Positions 13,142 to 27,597 are shown, counted from the first letter of the stretch. The stretch: 64,000 nt of DNA from Sitta carolinensis (GCA_032173965.1 CM063288.1:24832001-24896000); one strand, 5' to 3'. Notes: generated by a model not told the origin, from the letters alone. Numbers and translations are program-made.

Positions 13142-13143
13142 AT

Positions 13144-13162
13144 AATGGGTCTAAGACCCATT
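13144..13162. repeat. Perfect short inverted repeat (8-bp stem, 3-base loop)
   Basis: AATGGGTC-taa-GACCCATT. It sits directly beyond the right end of duplication copy 2 and is absent after copy 1. It may mark an insertion end or be chance. Confidence 0.7.
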
Positions 13163-14229
13163 GTGCTCCTCTGTGAATATCACTGCTCAAGGCAATTTAC
13201 CAAGCCCACGCCTTCAAAATGGTTCACACCATTAAAAACCCTTGAAAGTAAGTTAAAACCCAGCAAAAATTAGTATATAGATTCATGTTGCACTCTTCCA
13301 CTCATCTCAGAAGGCAGGATTCTTTATTGCCCTGCATGTGTGAGCTCAGGAAAAAGAAAATCATTTTCCCCTATCGTGCTATATAGATTTAGAACTTGGT
13401 GGCAGAGGCAGTTACAGAGATGAGCCTGAATTTGAAATCCTGTTACACGATGAGTTAAATTTTTCCTCAGTGTTCAGGTAAGATGAAGATCAGAAAAACT
13501 GCCTCTTCTCTAGCTTAATGAACCTTCAGTTATCATACCTTTGCTTAATTCTACATGACAAACAGGGAGAATATTAAATATGTTATTCAGGAAGGCCAGT
13601 TCACACAGATGAAACGCCCCTGCAGGCAGTCACAGACAACTGGCTGATCACCCCAGGAATGTGGCACACCATGCAAAAAGCAGTACCTGCTTGTGAAGCA
13701 AAGGAAAAGCACTAGAAAGAAGGAAGGACTGAAAGGTGTCCTTATCAGCTGCTTCACTGATGCAGGAAGAATACTCTGGAACAATGGTGAGTCCTTGAGG
13801 GTGTATCTGGGTATCTTATTATGTCATCAGTGGCAACATTCACAATTTTTCTTATTGCTGTTCAGGTGCAACAAATAAATGCTGTCATGGCTGGACAATG
13901 ACAAACCACATGTTTTGAGACACAGCCTATCTCTTGTCAGCTGAAGTCCATGTTGCTCTACATACATACAGTCAGAATACCAATTCTATAATTCTCAAAA
14001 GGACCTATACCTTTATTGAAAGGTCAAACTAGCAGGTTGTGCAAAATGAATATATCAGCCTCAGGATGGGGAAAACAAGCCAACTTATAAACCTTTAAAG
14101 ATTACTGAACTGGTCACAGGCTACAGTCTGCCTTGCTGCAAGTGGCAGTGTCAAGCAGTTGACATACAACTGAAAAGAAACATAAGACTAACAAAAAAAA
14201 ATTCTGTGAGAAGACTGAAACTCCCTTAC

Positions 14230-14349
14230 CTGTGTGAGTTTGTCCAGTTCACCCAGCCAGGCCCCAAACATCTTGTCGAGATCCTGATCTTCCTTATCAC
14301 TATCTTCTTCTGCACCATGGTCGAGCTCTTCATCTGACAATTGCTCCAT
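14230..14349 (-). CDS. RAPH1: RAPH1 coding exon 2 with start codon (residues 1-40)
   Basis: This exon codes MEQLSDEELDHGAEEDSDKE followed by DQDLDKMFGAWLGELDKLTQ. The acceptor (a run of 12 T on the minus strand, then CCCCAG, at 14367-14350) directly abuts the ATG at 14349-14347, and the donor is CACAG|GTAAGG. All 120 bases are coding. The start choice rests on the match of the first residues to the mammalian N-terminus and on the reading frame: the last 102 bases of the putative first exon contain no ATG in this frame. The acidic residues 6-26 precede an amphipathic helix, DLDKMFGAWLGELDKLTQ, homologous to the RIAM/lamellipodin talin-binding site 1. Its hydrophobic face (L, M, F, W, L, L, L) would dock on the talin F3 domain or rod (known for the family, not tested here). 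Confidence 0.96.
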
Positions 14350-17308
14350 CTGGGGAAAAAAAAAAAAGGTTTGATATGCAAACTTTCTTGTAAGTGTCTA
14401 AGGAAACTGGTGTCAGCTACTACATTTCTTAAAGTATTCCTGAAACAAAGCAAATGTCCATCCATAAACTTAACAAAACTCCTACTTATTAGTAAAGACT
14501 TAGTTTAGAAGTTGTAATAAATAATTGCAAAACCATTTTTGCAGCTCACTTTTGTCAGAATGATGCAGAAAATGATTATGAACAGAGGCCACAATATCTA
14601 ACATACCATCAGAAATTCATGCTAGCCTTGCATGTACCTTCATTGCCAGCTATTGTTGGCAAAATCTATTGATATTATATTAGAAAAATCCAACTCTTGC
14701 CCAAGGAATTCAAGTGACCACAGTTAAGCAACACCATTCAACCACAGGAAGTGCAGTCTCACTGCACTGCAAATAGATCACTCCACAAATCTGTAAACAC
14801 AAATGCTTAAACAGGCCATAGAGAATGTCAGCAATACAACCCCTGAGACAGTTCAAATCTTGGACACTGACCAGATCACTTCACTGATACTGCGTGATTT
14901 TCATTCAACAAATTAACTTCTCTCTGGAAGAAGAGAGTCACCATAACATCTCTCAGATCCTCCTTCATTCAAATTTGAACTCCTCCTTCAAATTTGTGAC
15001 CAAAACAAGGACAATGTTCTCCAAAGTTTATCTGTTATTATCTCAAAGAAAAATAACCTTTTGTTTAGATCTCTTTTCCAAACATGTTCTTCAGCCCCTT
15101 TCATGGAGCTAAGACATACATGCCTTTCTATGTACACTAATACTGGCAAAGAGAGGATCTGGTTCAGGAAGAGAATTTACATACTTGGGGGGGCAACAAT
15201 CTAGGCAATAATTTGGAAGCAATCAGCGAGTACAGAAGGTAGATTTCAGAGATGTGCTACAGAATGTCCAGAGACATATGAGAACAGATCCCCAGCAAGA
15301 GCTACACAAAAAAAATCAATGGAGAGTGGAACAGCGTGATTTAGTCAAGTCATGGGCTACATAGTTACTTGCTACATAGCTTTCAGAAAGCACCAGTTTA
15401 CATTTCGTAGATTTAAAAATGAACTAAGTGCTACTCTTCAGGAAAAGACAAATCTTGGTCTGAAAGGCATCAATGTACAATCAAACCAATAAGGGATTAT
15501 TTATAAGGAAAAATTATTAAGGCAATCTAAGAGAAAAAAACTGCTTAATCCACTTTTTCTTTTATGTGACAGTTTTCATTCAAAAAAAAACCCCCTCCAA
15601 GATTTAAAAACAGTCTTCCCTTATTATTATATATTGCCTTTATTTCATTTTAACTTGATAAAATAGGTCAGAGGAGACTTCAGAGGTGACCTATAATTCT
15701 GATCTGAGGTCAGCAGAAGCCAGTGTCTCCCACGGATGCAAGATACTGCCATCCAGTTGCTCTAGACAAAGCTGCTTCAGTCTACTACCTGAACTACTTT
15801 TGTGGGAGAGCACAATGCACGTGCCTACCTTAAAAGAGGCAGTAACATTAAAGCTAACTTGTCCTGGCACACTGCACTGAACAGTTTAAATTCACTATCT
15901 GAATTTCCTTTCTTCCTACCCTCACTTTGAGTCCTGCACTTTAAGGAATGCAAGGAAGCACTTCCTAAAATCTAAGGGTGACAATGAAATTAAAACAAGC
16001 CAAATGTGCTTATGTAATATTGCTGCATCCTTCCACCAAGACTGCAGCAGTTTTTACATTCTGTAAGCCAGGCATGCCTTCCCTGGCACGATTCCTCTCC
16101 ATGATACCTCCTGCAAGTCCTCCCACATACAAAACTGGAGACAGCATGGTAGCAGTAACTCATACTCTGCCTGAACTTCTGCAAAGCAAACCTAAGCTGT
16201 ATTCCACTTTTATCCCCCTTCAAAGCTTTGCCTTACTACTTCTTACATGGACCAAAACCACTGTAAACTCAAGACAAAACACATTATACTTAAGGTCACA
16301 TGGTCAGACTGCTGTAGAAGTGCTCACATAGGGTTTCTCAATGTCTAGATACATTTGAAGAAAATAATTTTTATTTCAAAGCTAAAGGAAGCTATTAAAA
16401 AGGTGCCTTATGAAATATGACTACAGACTGGCAAATCATATAAATGGAAATTGTAACAGAAACCATACAGAGGACAGTATTTACTGATACTTTACAATGC
16501 TAACCTTTCCCTCTTTGAGCTGTTTTTGACACTCACTCTAGTTAGATGGACTTGTTTTGCAGTGCATTCATTACATGGCACTGTTCATAGCTCACCCTTT
16601 CATTAAGAGAGAAGCTTGCTCTTTTTACTAATATTTCTGAGGATCTAAGCCACGGAAAGCATTCTCAATTTCCCATAAACTGTTACTTTAGCTATTTTAA
16701 CTTGGCATCAGAGACATTGCCTTGGTTCCAGTTACTCTGAAGACAGAATTAGCAGCCTAAAGAAAACTTTTACAAGTGAAGTACTGTTGTGTCAGCATGT
16801 CTGGCACTGAACCTTGTAGTATTTGCCAGCTCCTTGTAGTCCCCACCCAAGCTTCCTAACGTCAGCTGCATTTCCTATGAGCCTGTCAACATTTACTTGC
16901 AAAAGGCACACAGAGAGGTTAGTGTCTCGCTTCAGAAACAGCTAATATTAAGTCACAAGTTCTGTAAAAGGAAACCTTAGTAAAAGTTCCACAACTGGAA
17001 GATATCCCAAAGGACATTAATTAAAGACTTATTTAAATAAATGAGGGCAGAGACAAAATACTCAGAAAACAGTATGTGAACTTCTTAGCATAAGAACTCC
17101 AAACATTAACCACTTCAAAAAACAGTGAACATTCCAATTAAAAACTTCAAATTTTCCTTTTTATAGACATTTTCTTTCTCACTGTTGTTGATTACAGCAA
17201 ATATTGCACTGCACTTTAGCACATTATGTCTAAGTGGGAGTTATCACACCTTTCTAAGGGTACAACATCTTTATTTATAACAAGAAATAAAACTAGCATA
17301 AGGGGTGA

Positions 17309-17350
17309 GGGGTTGTGTGTGTTTTGTTTAGTTGGGTTTGGGTTTTTTTG
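17309..17350. repeat. T/G-rich low-complexity stretch
   Basis: A G/T-only-like patch (ggggttgtgtgtgttttg, then gtttagttgggtttggg, then a T7 run). It is low complexity inside intron 1, with no function evident. Confidence 0.6.
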
Positions 17351-20300
17351 TTAAAGGAGTCATTTAGAATTGGATGTAAAAAATGGAGAAAGGATAATGG
17401 TTCTGATGTGATGCCATAAAGCAAGCCACTCACATTCCTAAAATATTTGCAGGGGAACAGATTTGAAATAGTTTTTATTTCTGTCTAGCTCAAACCAGAT
17501 GACATGCCAAAGTAACTTGACAATTCAAGTTATTTTTCAACACTTCACCTTCTATTCTTTTCAAGTGTATGTTGAAGCAGAACATAGAGAAAATGAGCAG
17601 CATTCTTCTGGGATAACTAGATAAAATATGGCATCAACACAGTGTAGTCTTTTATATGGAAGTGAGACTTCCTGCACTAAAACATGGTGTATGGATCATT
17701 TCATTATCCACTATGGACTGTGACAGTCTATTCTGTCTTTCTAAAATGCTATTTAAACAGGCAGACTCATAATCACTCTCAGTCAACGATCTAGTTTCCA
17801 AAACAGTTCATTAGATTTCACCTTCAAATACATGAAGCACAGGATTCTAATACTAGATTATGAAAAATTATTAAGGTTTTCATTAGAAGTTACCAGTTGT
17901 AACATTTAATTATAACCTACCATTTTAAATTACTAAATTACTTTTTTTTTTGTAAAGAAACAAAGCTCACCAATACTTTAGGGGAAAAAAACAGAAATAT
18001 TTACCTTTTCAAGATGATTTTTATATTCTTAGTATGCCAGGACAAGCATGCATAAAACACATGAGGAAAGATGGAAAGCCCAAGAGCAATGCTTCAGATA
18101 TACCATTTCAACATTTTCAAGAGAAGACACCACCACAGAATTCTGAAACTAAGAAACAGTTTTCTTTATATCAACAGCTTTGGGACAGAGTTATCAAAAG
18201 TGTATCTTAAATGTCTTTCTCTGAGACCTTGGCATGAGGGAAGTGTCTTGCTCTGCGACCCTATCCTGCACACGTGCATGTTGAGACAGTAGTTCCTACC
18301 TTAAATCAACTAAGCTAATTGAGACAAATGAATTTTTTATTATAGGGTTAATATAATAAAGAGTGAGTCTCTCCTTATAAAGAAAACATTCTGCACTAAA
18401 AAAAAGCAGTTGAAAATAATTATCAGGTTTTCTCTATACCACAATTCACTGATGATGCAAAGACTAAGAGAAAGAAAAATAGAATTCTGAGTTCAGCTGG
18501 AAACACTAATGTGCATAAAGGGTGGGCAACAAGAATGTGCTTATTCACTATAATTTCAGAAGCAGTGTAGTAAGAATTTTGTACTAGAGATGCTTAAGTA
18601 TGTTCAAAACCAGCTGACAGCATAAAACCCCAAAATGAAAACATACCATCTTTCAAGGCAACTCCAACTTTTCGTATTATTTAAATACAAGCTTGCACAA
18701 TGTCCTGCTTGTTCCTGAAAAAACCAATTTGTCTTCTAAAAACAACTATTGAATTTGTTACAAAGCTATTTTAGGGATGCAGAAGACAAGACATGTTTGA
18801 AACACCATCTCAAGAAATAACTGGTTTTCTGCATTTTAAAATCTAGCCTCAAGAACTACAAAGCATACCCTGGTTTGGGAAATGTACTCTCTCTAGACCT
18901 CATCTGGACATCCAGGTTCCTTGATTTGTGATAATTTTTATATTATTAGGCTAATAGCCATTTCTGCTAAAAAGCTGTATATGATAGAACACTACACTAA
19001 TATACCATATGAGCACATAAGCACAGAGTGCACACATGAATATCAGAATAAGATGCTAGCAGGTTTTCATCTTTAATATTCATTCACATGACTGCTTAAA
19101 GAAATAATGTTACTTGAACAGAAAAAAAACCTAAAATGCTTTCACGAAACCGACAGGCAAAGCTTACATCCCTGTTCCACGTTTCTAGACATTTCCATAA
19201 TTAAAGTCATGGTAAATAATGATTGGTACTTTGAGTACAGACATTTATTTGTATCACATTAATACCCTGTCCATGTGACAGGGACCCATCAGATCTGGCA
19301 CATTTTTCAGTCAGAGATTCTTATGCTATAACTGACACTAACACTCCTTTGAATTTGACTCTGCAGCACACTAAGCCAATGATTGTGCAGATCACTTGCT
19401 TTAGTATGTCCATGTTTCTTCTTAATAAGCATAAAGTATTCTGAAAATAATTACTCCTGAAAAAGATATTTGGAGGGGAATTAGAAAGTTATAGAAAGCC
19501 CTTTGTGCATTATCCAATGTTCTACAGCCCAGTTTACGTTAAAAGTAACCTAGATGAAAACCTGAACAAAAGAGCATTTCTTTTCTTTAAGCTTCAAATA
19601 GCACAGTAATAGCTGAATACAACCCAAGGCTTCTGCAGCACAGACATTCCAATGCCTCTCAAATTCAAAAACTGAGATACAAATCTGTCAGCCAAAAAAT
19701 TCAAATTCAGAATGTTCCAAATGAAAAAAATCTTATGTTAAGTGAAAGTCTGTTTCAAAATGCTATTTTTAGCCAACTTTGAGTTTCGTTTTTCTTTTTT
19801 AAAACCGTGCTTCAGGCAATAGTTTTTCCAGACTTGGGACTAAGAAAAGAAGGTGAAAACACACTGAATGTCTGATAAAAGATACATCTTCAGACTCTTC
19901 ATTAAAAGCAAAGTGACCTTTCATTAACAATACTCTGAAATACTGTGACTGACCTCTTGAAATCCTGGACATCAATATAAGTTTCACAAAAACCAGTCAC
20001 ATGTCAATAGACTGCAGATATAATTAAGGGATATTATAATGCATTCATTATTACTGTGACAACCTTGAATTTAACTCTACTATCTATTTTCTGTCTTTCT
20101 TCGCTTACTCCCCAGCTGATGGAGGTGTTTTTCAACACATTATCTGCCACAATTCAGTTGATCTGTCCTGTCCAACCCAACTACATTCCAACTATTAAGG
20201 AAAGAAGGGACTCAGCACTGCTCTGGAAAAATTGTTTTTATTTAATCCCATACTTATTTTTTAAAACAAGCTTATTTGTAGCAATTTGGAAATGGCCTTG

Positions 20301-23300
20301 GCAGAAAAAAAGAAATAAGTGTTTACACACATGGGTTCTTTAAGCTGTTCTGCAAAATTAAAATAGGTCATTGTACTTTAGCAATAACTACTATTCTTCA
20401 GAGGAAGTCAAGAGCAGAATATGAAATGTACAACACTTACTCAGAGCAACTGGGAGAAGAAAGACAATTCCAGAATACACTGAAAGAGTTTAAAAGCTAT
20501 GTATAGTTTGAGTGTATAGCTTTTCAAGTCTTTTACTTTATATCAGGCAGTTAGTTGGTCTCGACTGCAGAACTCCAGAAAGTCTGAAAACCAGGAATCC
20601 TCACATCATAGTCTTATTTTCAGGTTTAACTGGGAGATGTAATACTGGACAGCCCACAATATTCTCTCTGCCCACTGATCTGTGCAACATACAAGAACGT
20701 ACCGTTGAAACCACAGAAAAGAAATCTGCTGTCTGAAAATGCATGTTTTGAACTGCACACAGGCTACAGTTTTAATAAAAGATCAACTAAGGCTGCTGAA
20801 AGTAACAGTTATTCAAACATCCACAGCATGATTTCTAATACGCCTCTTAAAATTAGCCACATGCCTGTACAAGAACTTGCCTTTGCCTCTAGCTGTTTGT
20901 ATTTCAAGTCCAGTCAAACAACAACCTTATTCACTAAGCTCATAAAAATATTTTTCTCTACATTATTTATAAGTTTGTTATATAAATATTTATAGCACAC
21001 AAGTGAACACATAACTTACATTTTAACAACTGCTAATGAAACAATTGTTTGAAAAAGCAACTGGAAGAAGAAAAAAATCTTCATCAGAAAGCAGATTGTA
21101 ACATCAAAGCAAATTTTCTCACTGCTTCTGGAATCCCCCAAAACACATCAGTGCTCTATACAGCAAATACAAGTTTTCTGAAACTTGGTGCTGTTCATGA
21201 GAACACTCTTACCCTTTTCAGATTCTAACAGACTGTTCAACAACCACCCTCAGAGATTCTAACCAGGAAAGTCAAACATATCACAGTTGCTCCCTGGTCT
21301 TCCACAGATTTAATGCAGAATCTTTAGAACAAAGCAGACACAAGTATGACAACTGAGTATTCTTCACAGACAATATGAAATAATCAAGCTCTTTTTGGCA
21401 AGCAGCTTGAAGAAACAGAAAAACAATTTTCCATATTCACATTCTTTGCAGTTTTTTTGTATTCAAGTAGAATTTGTACGCTCTTCCTCTAACTTCAGTT
21501 GACATTAGCACACAATTTCCTGAAATAAACACACTGAAGACACCAGAATCATCATCTTAATTTCTAACAGTAGGAAATCATTCTGATGTGCCACAGCAAA
21601 ACCACCCACAAAATACCCACCCATCCACCACTTCTTTGCCTGAAAGCTTTAAAAGGTAAAATGAAAAGTGCATCAAGCAAATATCCTGTATTCCATAGGT
21701 TTCTGGGTTTAAGCTGTCTTTGTATTATTATTACTTTATATTGACTCTACCCTTCCATAATTGCAACCTGAAATTTTAAATTAGTCTTCAAAGTGTGCCT
21801 CCTTGTATATTGAAATACATTTATAAGATCTTCTTTCCTGTTTGATAAGGGAAGCACCAAAATTACAGAAATGTCACTACAAGAATCTAATTGCATTTGA
21901 AATTTGCGCTGTTGGGAAGGCACACAGTAAAACCTTTCTTCCCTCCAATATATTTCAGTGCCTGACTCACATGTAGCGAAGAAGACGCTGCCTTGAAAAG
22001 AAGGGGCTTTATCAATCATTGTAACCCATCTCGTGAACCAAGATTCCAGCCAGAGTACTCAAGTGGACATTAAATTAATTCCCATAAAGAAAGTATCCTA
22101 GATTACATCATGTCTCACTGAACAGTCTTTATGAAGACAACCTGAAGACAACTATAAAAAAAAATTTGGATCATAAAAACAAAACTTGCCTTAGTGAAAG
22201 CGTTTTTCAAATAGAGAGGAAAATAACACTCTATAAAATAACATGCATTAGCTGCAGAAGACAACATCTTAGATTTACCAGCTGAGACTAGAGAATTTTC
22301 AGTGTATAGCCTGTCTTCAGTAGGCAGATACATATTTAGAAACTACATTGGCACCAATTTTCCAGAATCTTCATCATGTGGTTATTGTAATGCAAATACC
22401 GCTGCAGCATCCCTTTGCATTCAGTTTTACCTTTAGAATAATCCCCCAAAAAGAATAATAAATATGAACAAGCAGACTAAGAATAGGTATGAATTTTGTT
22501 GTAATATTTGGCCTTATGCACAGATCTTAGGGAATACCCAAACATTCCTGTAGCTCTGGCCCAATAGTAACAATCACTGGCTAACAGCAGCACTTTCAGG
22601 ATCACCCTGCACTTGAGAAGAAGCATTAGCCAGCCAATCACTCAAAAATTCACATCCTTTTACAGACTGGACTATTGTGCCTGTAAAGGGTCTTTTTCCA
22701 CCAGGAATAAATATTCAAAGAAACTAATTTTTACACATACACTAAGTTGTCTTTCAATTATAAGAAAGCAAAATAAAGCAAGCAACTGTCAACAACCCAT
22801 AAAAGTTGAACATCTCAACAGTGCTTAATGTTATAAATGCTATAAATGAATGATCAAACCAACCAACAGAAGAGATATGTAAGAAAATCACTTAAGTCAT
22901 AGGTCAAATTAAAATGCAGGTGAGAGTATTTGCTCATAAGACTGAGCTACTCTGTGCTTTAGTCAAGTTAAAAAGTAATTTTTGTTCAAGGGACCCTCTC
23001 AAAGGTTAAAAATAAGCATTATGCCAAAGCTCACTTAAGATACCACTGCAGGCACTAGCAATCTGTATGCTGTGGGTACTGTCTAGACTCAGAAGTAGTT
23101 GCCAAATCCCTTTCCACAAGGACCTAGTGACAGTCTATGAACCATGGCTTAAAAAATAGATGAGTAATTCTTCAGCTATGATAAATAAACAATATTATTC
23201 ACAGGTTGCTTTTATGTCAGGGTATATATTTTTTTTACACTAACCTCAGCTGGAACTGGCTGGAAGGCAACTTAGGTTTCCTGGTAAGAATTAAAACTAC

Positions 23301-26300
23301 ATTGTGAAGAGGTGCGTTTTCACAAAAAACTAGAGAAAACTGACAATAGTTCTCCTGGCATTTTTTCTTCCTTTTAATACTTTCTTCTCTTGGGATTTTC
23401 TTCTACTATTAATTCAACATCCTTTCTCTCAAGGGTGGTTTAATGATCTTAAAACAAGAAGTCCACATAATAGCCCAAATCAGTATCAGCGACTGGAGGT
23501 TCAGAGCTATGAAATTGGTCACAGAACGCCAACAGGGATCTAAACATTGCCTACTGAGCTCTGACCTTAATATAAGCCATCTGAAACTATTTAAATTTTT
23601 TTAAAATTAATTTTATCTACTTAAGATATTCTCTAAAGATATATGTTCATACTGAAAAGCTGCATTCCTTCAAACTCTAAATAAATCTTGGCACCAGAAA
23701 GTGAGAGAGGGAAGCAGGGAGGAACACTACTACTGAGTACCAATCCCTGGAAAGAAAAGAATTTAAAGCAAGAAAGCAGCCTTAACATAAAAAAATTTTG
23801 CTGTGTCAAAGGTTAGAGAAGTCAAAAAGCCAGTTAACACCAAGTGATGCATACCAAAAGACTTTATCTAGAATTTAATTGCCTCAAGATTAAGACCAAA
23901 CATAAATATTTAACAAAGAATCAATGTTTTAAAGCACACATTCTTGAAGAAGGAAGGAAATGACCTTCCATAGCAAAAAGGAAAAAAAATACAGTGTAAA
24001 TTATGCCACTGGAGAAGCAAACATAAAATTTCTATAGAGTAAAAGAATCATGGAAGATGGGGCTGACAGCTGGGTTTTGTTAAAGGAGGACTTTAAACAG
24101 ACGTATTTAAACTCATGGGATTAGGTGAGCATTCCTAAGAAATGCTGTTCAGCTCTTAAGCTGCAGAGACCTTGTCTAAGCAGCTCAGCAACTGAGTCAC
24201 ATAAACAACTACTGTAAAGTCTGCTACCACCACACTTGGCAGCTTTGTGAATGAAGCTTTTCTTGCATATGGAAACTAAAGACAGAGTGTTTTGCTACTG
24301 GAACAGGGGGGTGGGGTAGAGAAAGAGGAAATAATCAAGTAAATTAGCAGTCTCCATGATGCCACTTAAAATCATAAGTTTCAAATTTTCTTCCCAAAAA
24401 TTACCTTTCCTCAAACATTTAAACTGATGAGATTTTTAATTCAGTGAAGGATAATCCTGAGCAGGTGGCTCAGAGCAGCTATTATACACACAGATACATA
24501 TATGCTGTGCATTATGTTTGACTTTATGTTTTGCTTACAAACATACTTGGAAATTCTGTCACTTAGTATTTGATTATTCACATCTCCTACCAAGTCTGAT
24601 GCTGTGGTAAAAGTAGGGCAGATTTAGATGAAAAGAAAAAAGAACAGCATAGCCTGACTAACATAATCTTAAAGTTTACAAAAACTGTTTTTAAAAGTAA
24701 CATTTCTTAGATTAGACTGATAGAAAGCCATCTTAAAGTAACACATGAACTTATGTGTAACTTTTTGCTTTTTTTAATACTTAAAATGAATGAGCTGTTT
24801 TCAACATCAGGACTTCTAAGCAAGGGCCACACTGATTGAAAAGTACTGTATGTTATTCTCATTTCCATACTGAGACACACATTCAGAGGGACAGGAATGA
24901 GATACTTCACGGTAGTAATCAGTCCGGGAACGGATACCCTCCTCTCACTGCTGAACTGTGAACCTCAAGGGTCCAGTAGCTCCCAAGCAGTTAAAAATGG
25001 TACTCTGCAGGACAGCTCATAGGCTTTAGCACAGAGAATGTCCAGCAGCAAAAGGCAGGATTACTTCTTTGGATAGCCACTACTCTTTGACTGCCTTGGC
25101 TACCAGAGAGGCTCTCCTCCATCGCGCTGGATTTGGAACATGCTACTCATTGAGAAGCCACAGGTGAACACAACTTACCTATTTTTCAAGGCAGACAGGG
25201 GAGTGACTTTCAAAATCATTACCACAGCCCACATTCAAGTTTCCCATGAAAAGCAAAGGTGGGGGCAGGCTCTGTGACATGCCAAAGGTAGCAGACCATT
25301 TGTGCCTGCCCCTCTGAAACAAATTCACCTGGAAACACACACTGGGCTGCACATACCCAAAAGTTCCAGTCACATAGGAAAGGAGGGGCTGCAGCACATT
25401 CTTCCTCCTTCTTCCTTCCTGTCCTCCCCTTGGATAAATATACCATCTGTTCAGATGAAGAAGCTGAGCACCAAAATGTTACAGCACTTCCAGTAGCAAA
25501 TCCTTGAGTTTGTCCTATTCTCAGAAACATGCCAATGGCAAAGGGGCAACCTACCTCCTACTGGTCCTACTGGCATTGCTCTGCAGGATCAACGCATTCA
25601 TCAAATATTCCCCCAACTACTATCAGCTGAGTAAATCTACACACACCTTTTAGCAACACACTTGTGAAATTCAGTCAATTTCTTATTGTTATCAGCATTT
25701 AAGTGCTGCAGAATATTAAAATCGAAACCCAAATTGAATCACGACACATTTTGCTTGGAGGTTTTCTTTGCATTTAGAAAACACTGACACAACTGGCTCA
25801 GAAGCAATAATATTGTGAAGTTCTCTTTCTCTCTATTCCAGGGTAAACCTTTTTCAGTAGTTTTCACAGGAATTTTTTGGGAAAATGTCTCTACAAACTT
25901 TCCTGATGTCTTATTTTTTTTTTAAGCTCCAGCTCCTCCAGTTTAAAACAACAAATTACACATTAAAGCTTGAGCCAGGCTAACATGTCATTGCTGTTTT
26001 GAAAAGGCAGAAATCTCTTTGCTCTCCATCTATTAGCATGTTGCTCCAGACTATGACTGAGCCTGGACAACCACCTAAACTATCAGAAAACTCAACACTC
26101 AACATTCCAAACACCAAAGCAGTCTTTCTGCTGAGGTTGCAAGCAGCAATAGATTGCCCTGTGACTGGACAAATATTAGAGCCAAACCGCATTCTTTTGG
26201 GCTCATACCAGACAGCTGGGAGAAGGGACAGGGAAAGAAACCAGTGGGACTTCCCCTTTTTAGAAGCAGCAAGTTCACCTATAACAGGTTCACCTGTAAC

Positions 26301-27330
26301 CTGCAACTCCACTTCTAGCTCAGAGTGTACTGTAAGATTCAAGGTTTTTTTAAAGTTCTTAAGCTCATGATAAACAGAAAAGCCTGCCTTTGACATTAGT
26401 ACTGAGAAATTTTCAAATGCTACCTACTGTAGAGCACATGCAATCACATATGTGTGATACTGAAAAAACAGTATAATTTTGCTGATTTGCATTTATGTTA
26501 AAATTGGATCAGTTTTACAAAATGAGTAAAATGACAAGTCTTAATGAATTACTTTCTCTACAGACATGTTTAAAGATTGTACTTTTTATTACAAGCATTT
26601 AAAGTTTCAGTACTTTTTTGTTTTTCATATAGCAAGTTAATCTCTAGAGAAGACTACATTTAAGCAGAACTAGGAACAAAAAAATAAAAACAACAAAACA
26701 CAAAGCATTACCTTCAATAAATACATTTATAATTCTGAATTCAGAAAACTTCCAGTTTAAACTCTGTAGCACAGAGGCACAAGATATAAAAACACAGCAC
26801 ACCCATGCCATTAGCTTTCAAATCAGCGGCTTAACACAAACACGGCACCTTACCTTTGGCACTTTTTTATTTAATGCTTACAAGCGCAGGTCAGACATTT
26901 CTGCAAACTAAAAATTTATTCCACAAGCACAGCACCTTGCATGTATCTGCGGAATTGTTCTCAGAACTAAAGGCAACATGTCTGCTTGAAAAATGTCTGT
27001 ATAGATACATGCAATTAAAAAACCATATTATTTATATAATAAAAGTCTTGTCAATGTAAGCTAATCACTAGAGTAGTCTCTAGGTATTTATAACATTTAA
27101 ATGTTTCTGCATGAACAAAGGCACAGCTCTGTTAAAAAGCACCAAAGAACTGATGACATGAAGGTATAATTGAATAGCTCTTGCAACACAAATTCCGCTA
27201 AACAGTACAATTGGAAGGGGCTTACAGTTTAACAGGCCTGCATTTGTAGCACTGTTTTCACAAGTTATCAGGAACAAACATGACATCCTTCCCTTGGATG
27301 TGAACGTTCCTTTGCCACATGAAAAGGCAA

Positions 27331-27597
27331 GAAGTGGCATGAAGTCGCACCAGGGGAAATTCAGATTAAACATCAGGAAAAGGCTCTTCACTGAGAGGGT
27401 GGGTGGACACTGGAACAGGCTCCCCCCAGGGGCATGGTCACAGCACCAAGCCTGTGAGAGTTCAAGGAACATCTGGATGATGCTCTTAAGCCAAGTCATA
27501 TGGTTTTGGTTTAGGTAGTCCTGTGAGGACTAGGCAGTTGGACTCAATGATCCTTCTGGGTCCCTTCCAACTTGAGACAAATTGTGATTCTATGAAT
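27331..27597 (+). mobile_element. CR1 LINE 3' end fragment, sense on plus strand
   Basis: This is a clear, 5'-truncated CR1 copy. It runs from 'gaagtggcatgaagtcgcac' through 'aggctcttcactgagagggt', 'ggacactggaacaggctccc' and 'cacagcaccaagcctg' to 'tggactcaatgatccttctg', 'ggtcccttccaac' and the terminal 'gattctatgaat'. The ATTCTATGA-type 3' tail marks the element end at about 27597. It is non-coding. It lies in intron 1 antisense to RAPH1. Of the four CR1 pieces this is the best preserved. Confidence 0.93.

Larger units (their letters stand above)
10768..14229 (-). other. RAPH1 intron 2 (about 3.5 kb)
   Basis: This phase-0 intron lies between exon 2 (donor GTAAGG) and exon 3 (acceptor TTTTTAAG). 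It contains the two copies of a direct duplication at 11381-11599 and 12929-13141. The remaining sequence shows no exon and no recognisable transposon. Confidence 0.92.

Noticed and set aside
25980..26396. Overlapping frames of 123 and 138 codons on opposite strands
   Set aside because: No family resemblance, no splice context, and mirrored open frames are typical of chance stop-poor DNA.
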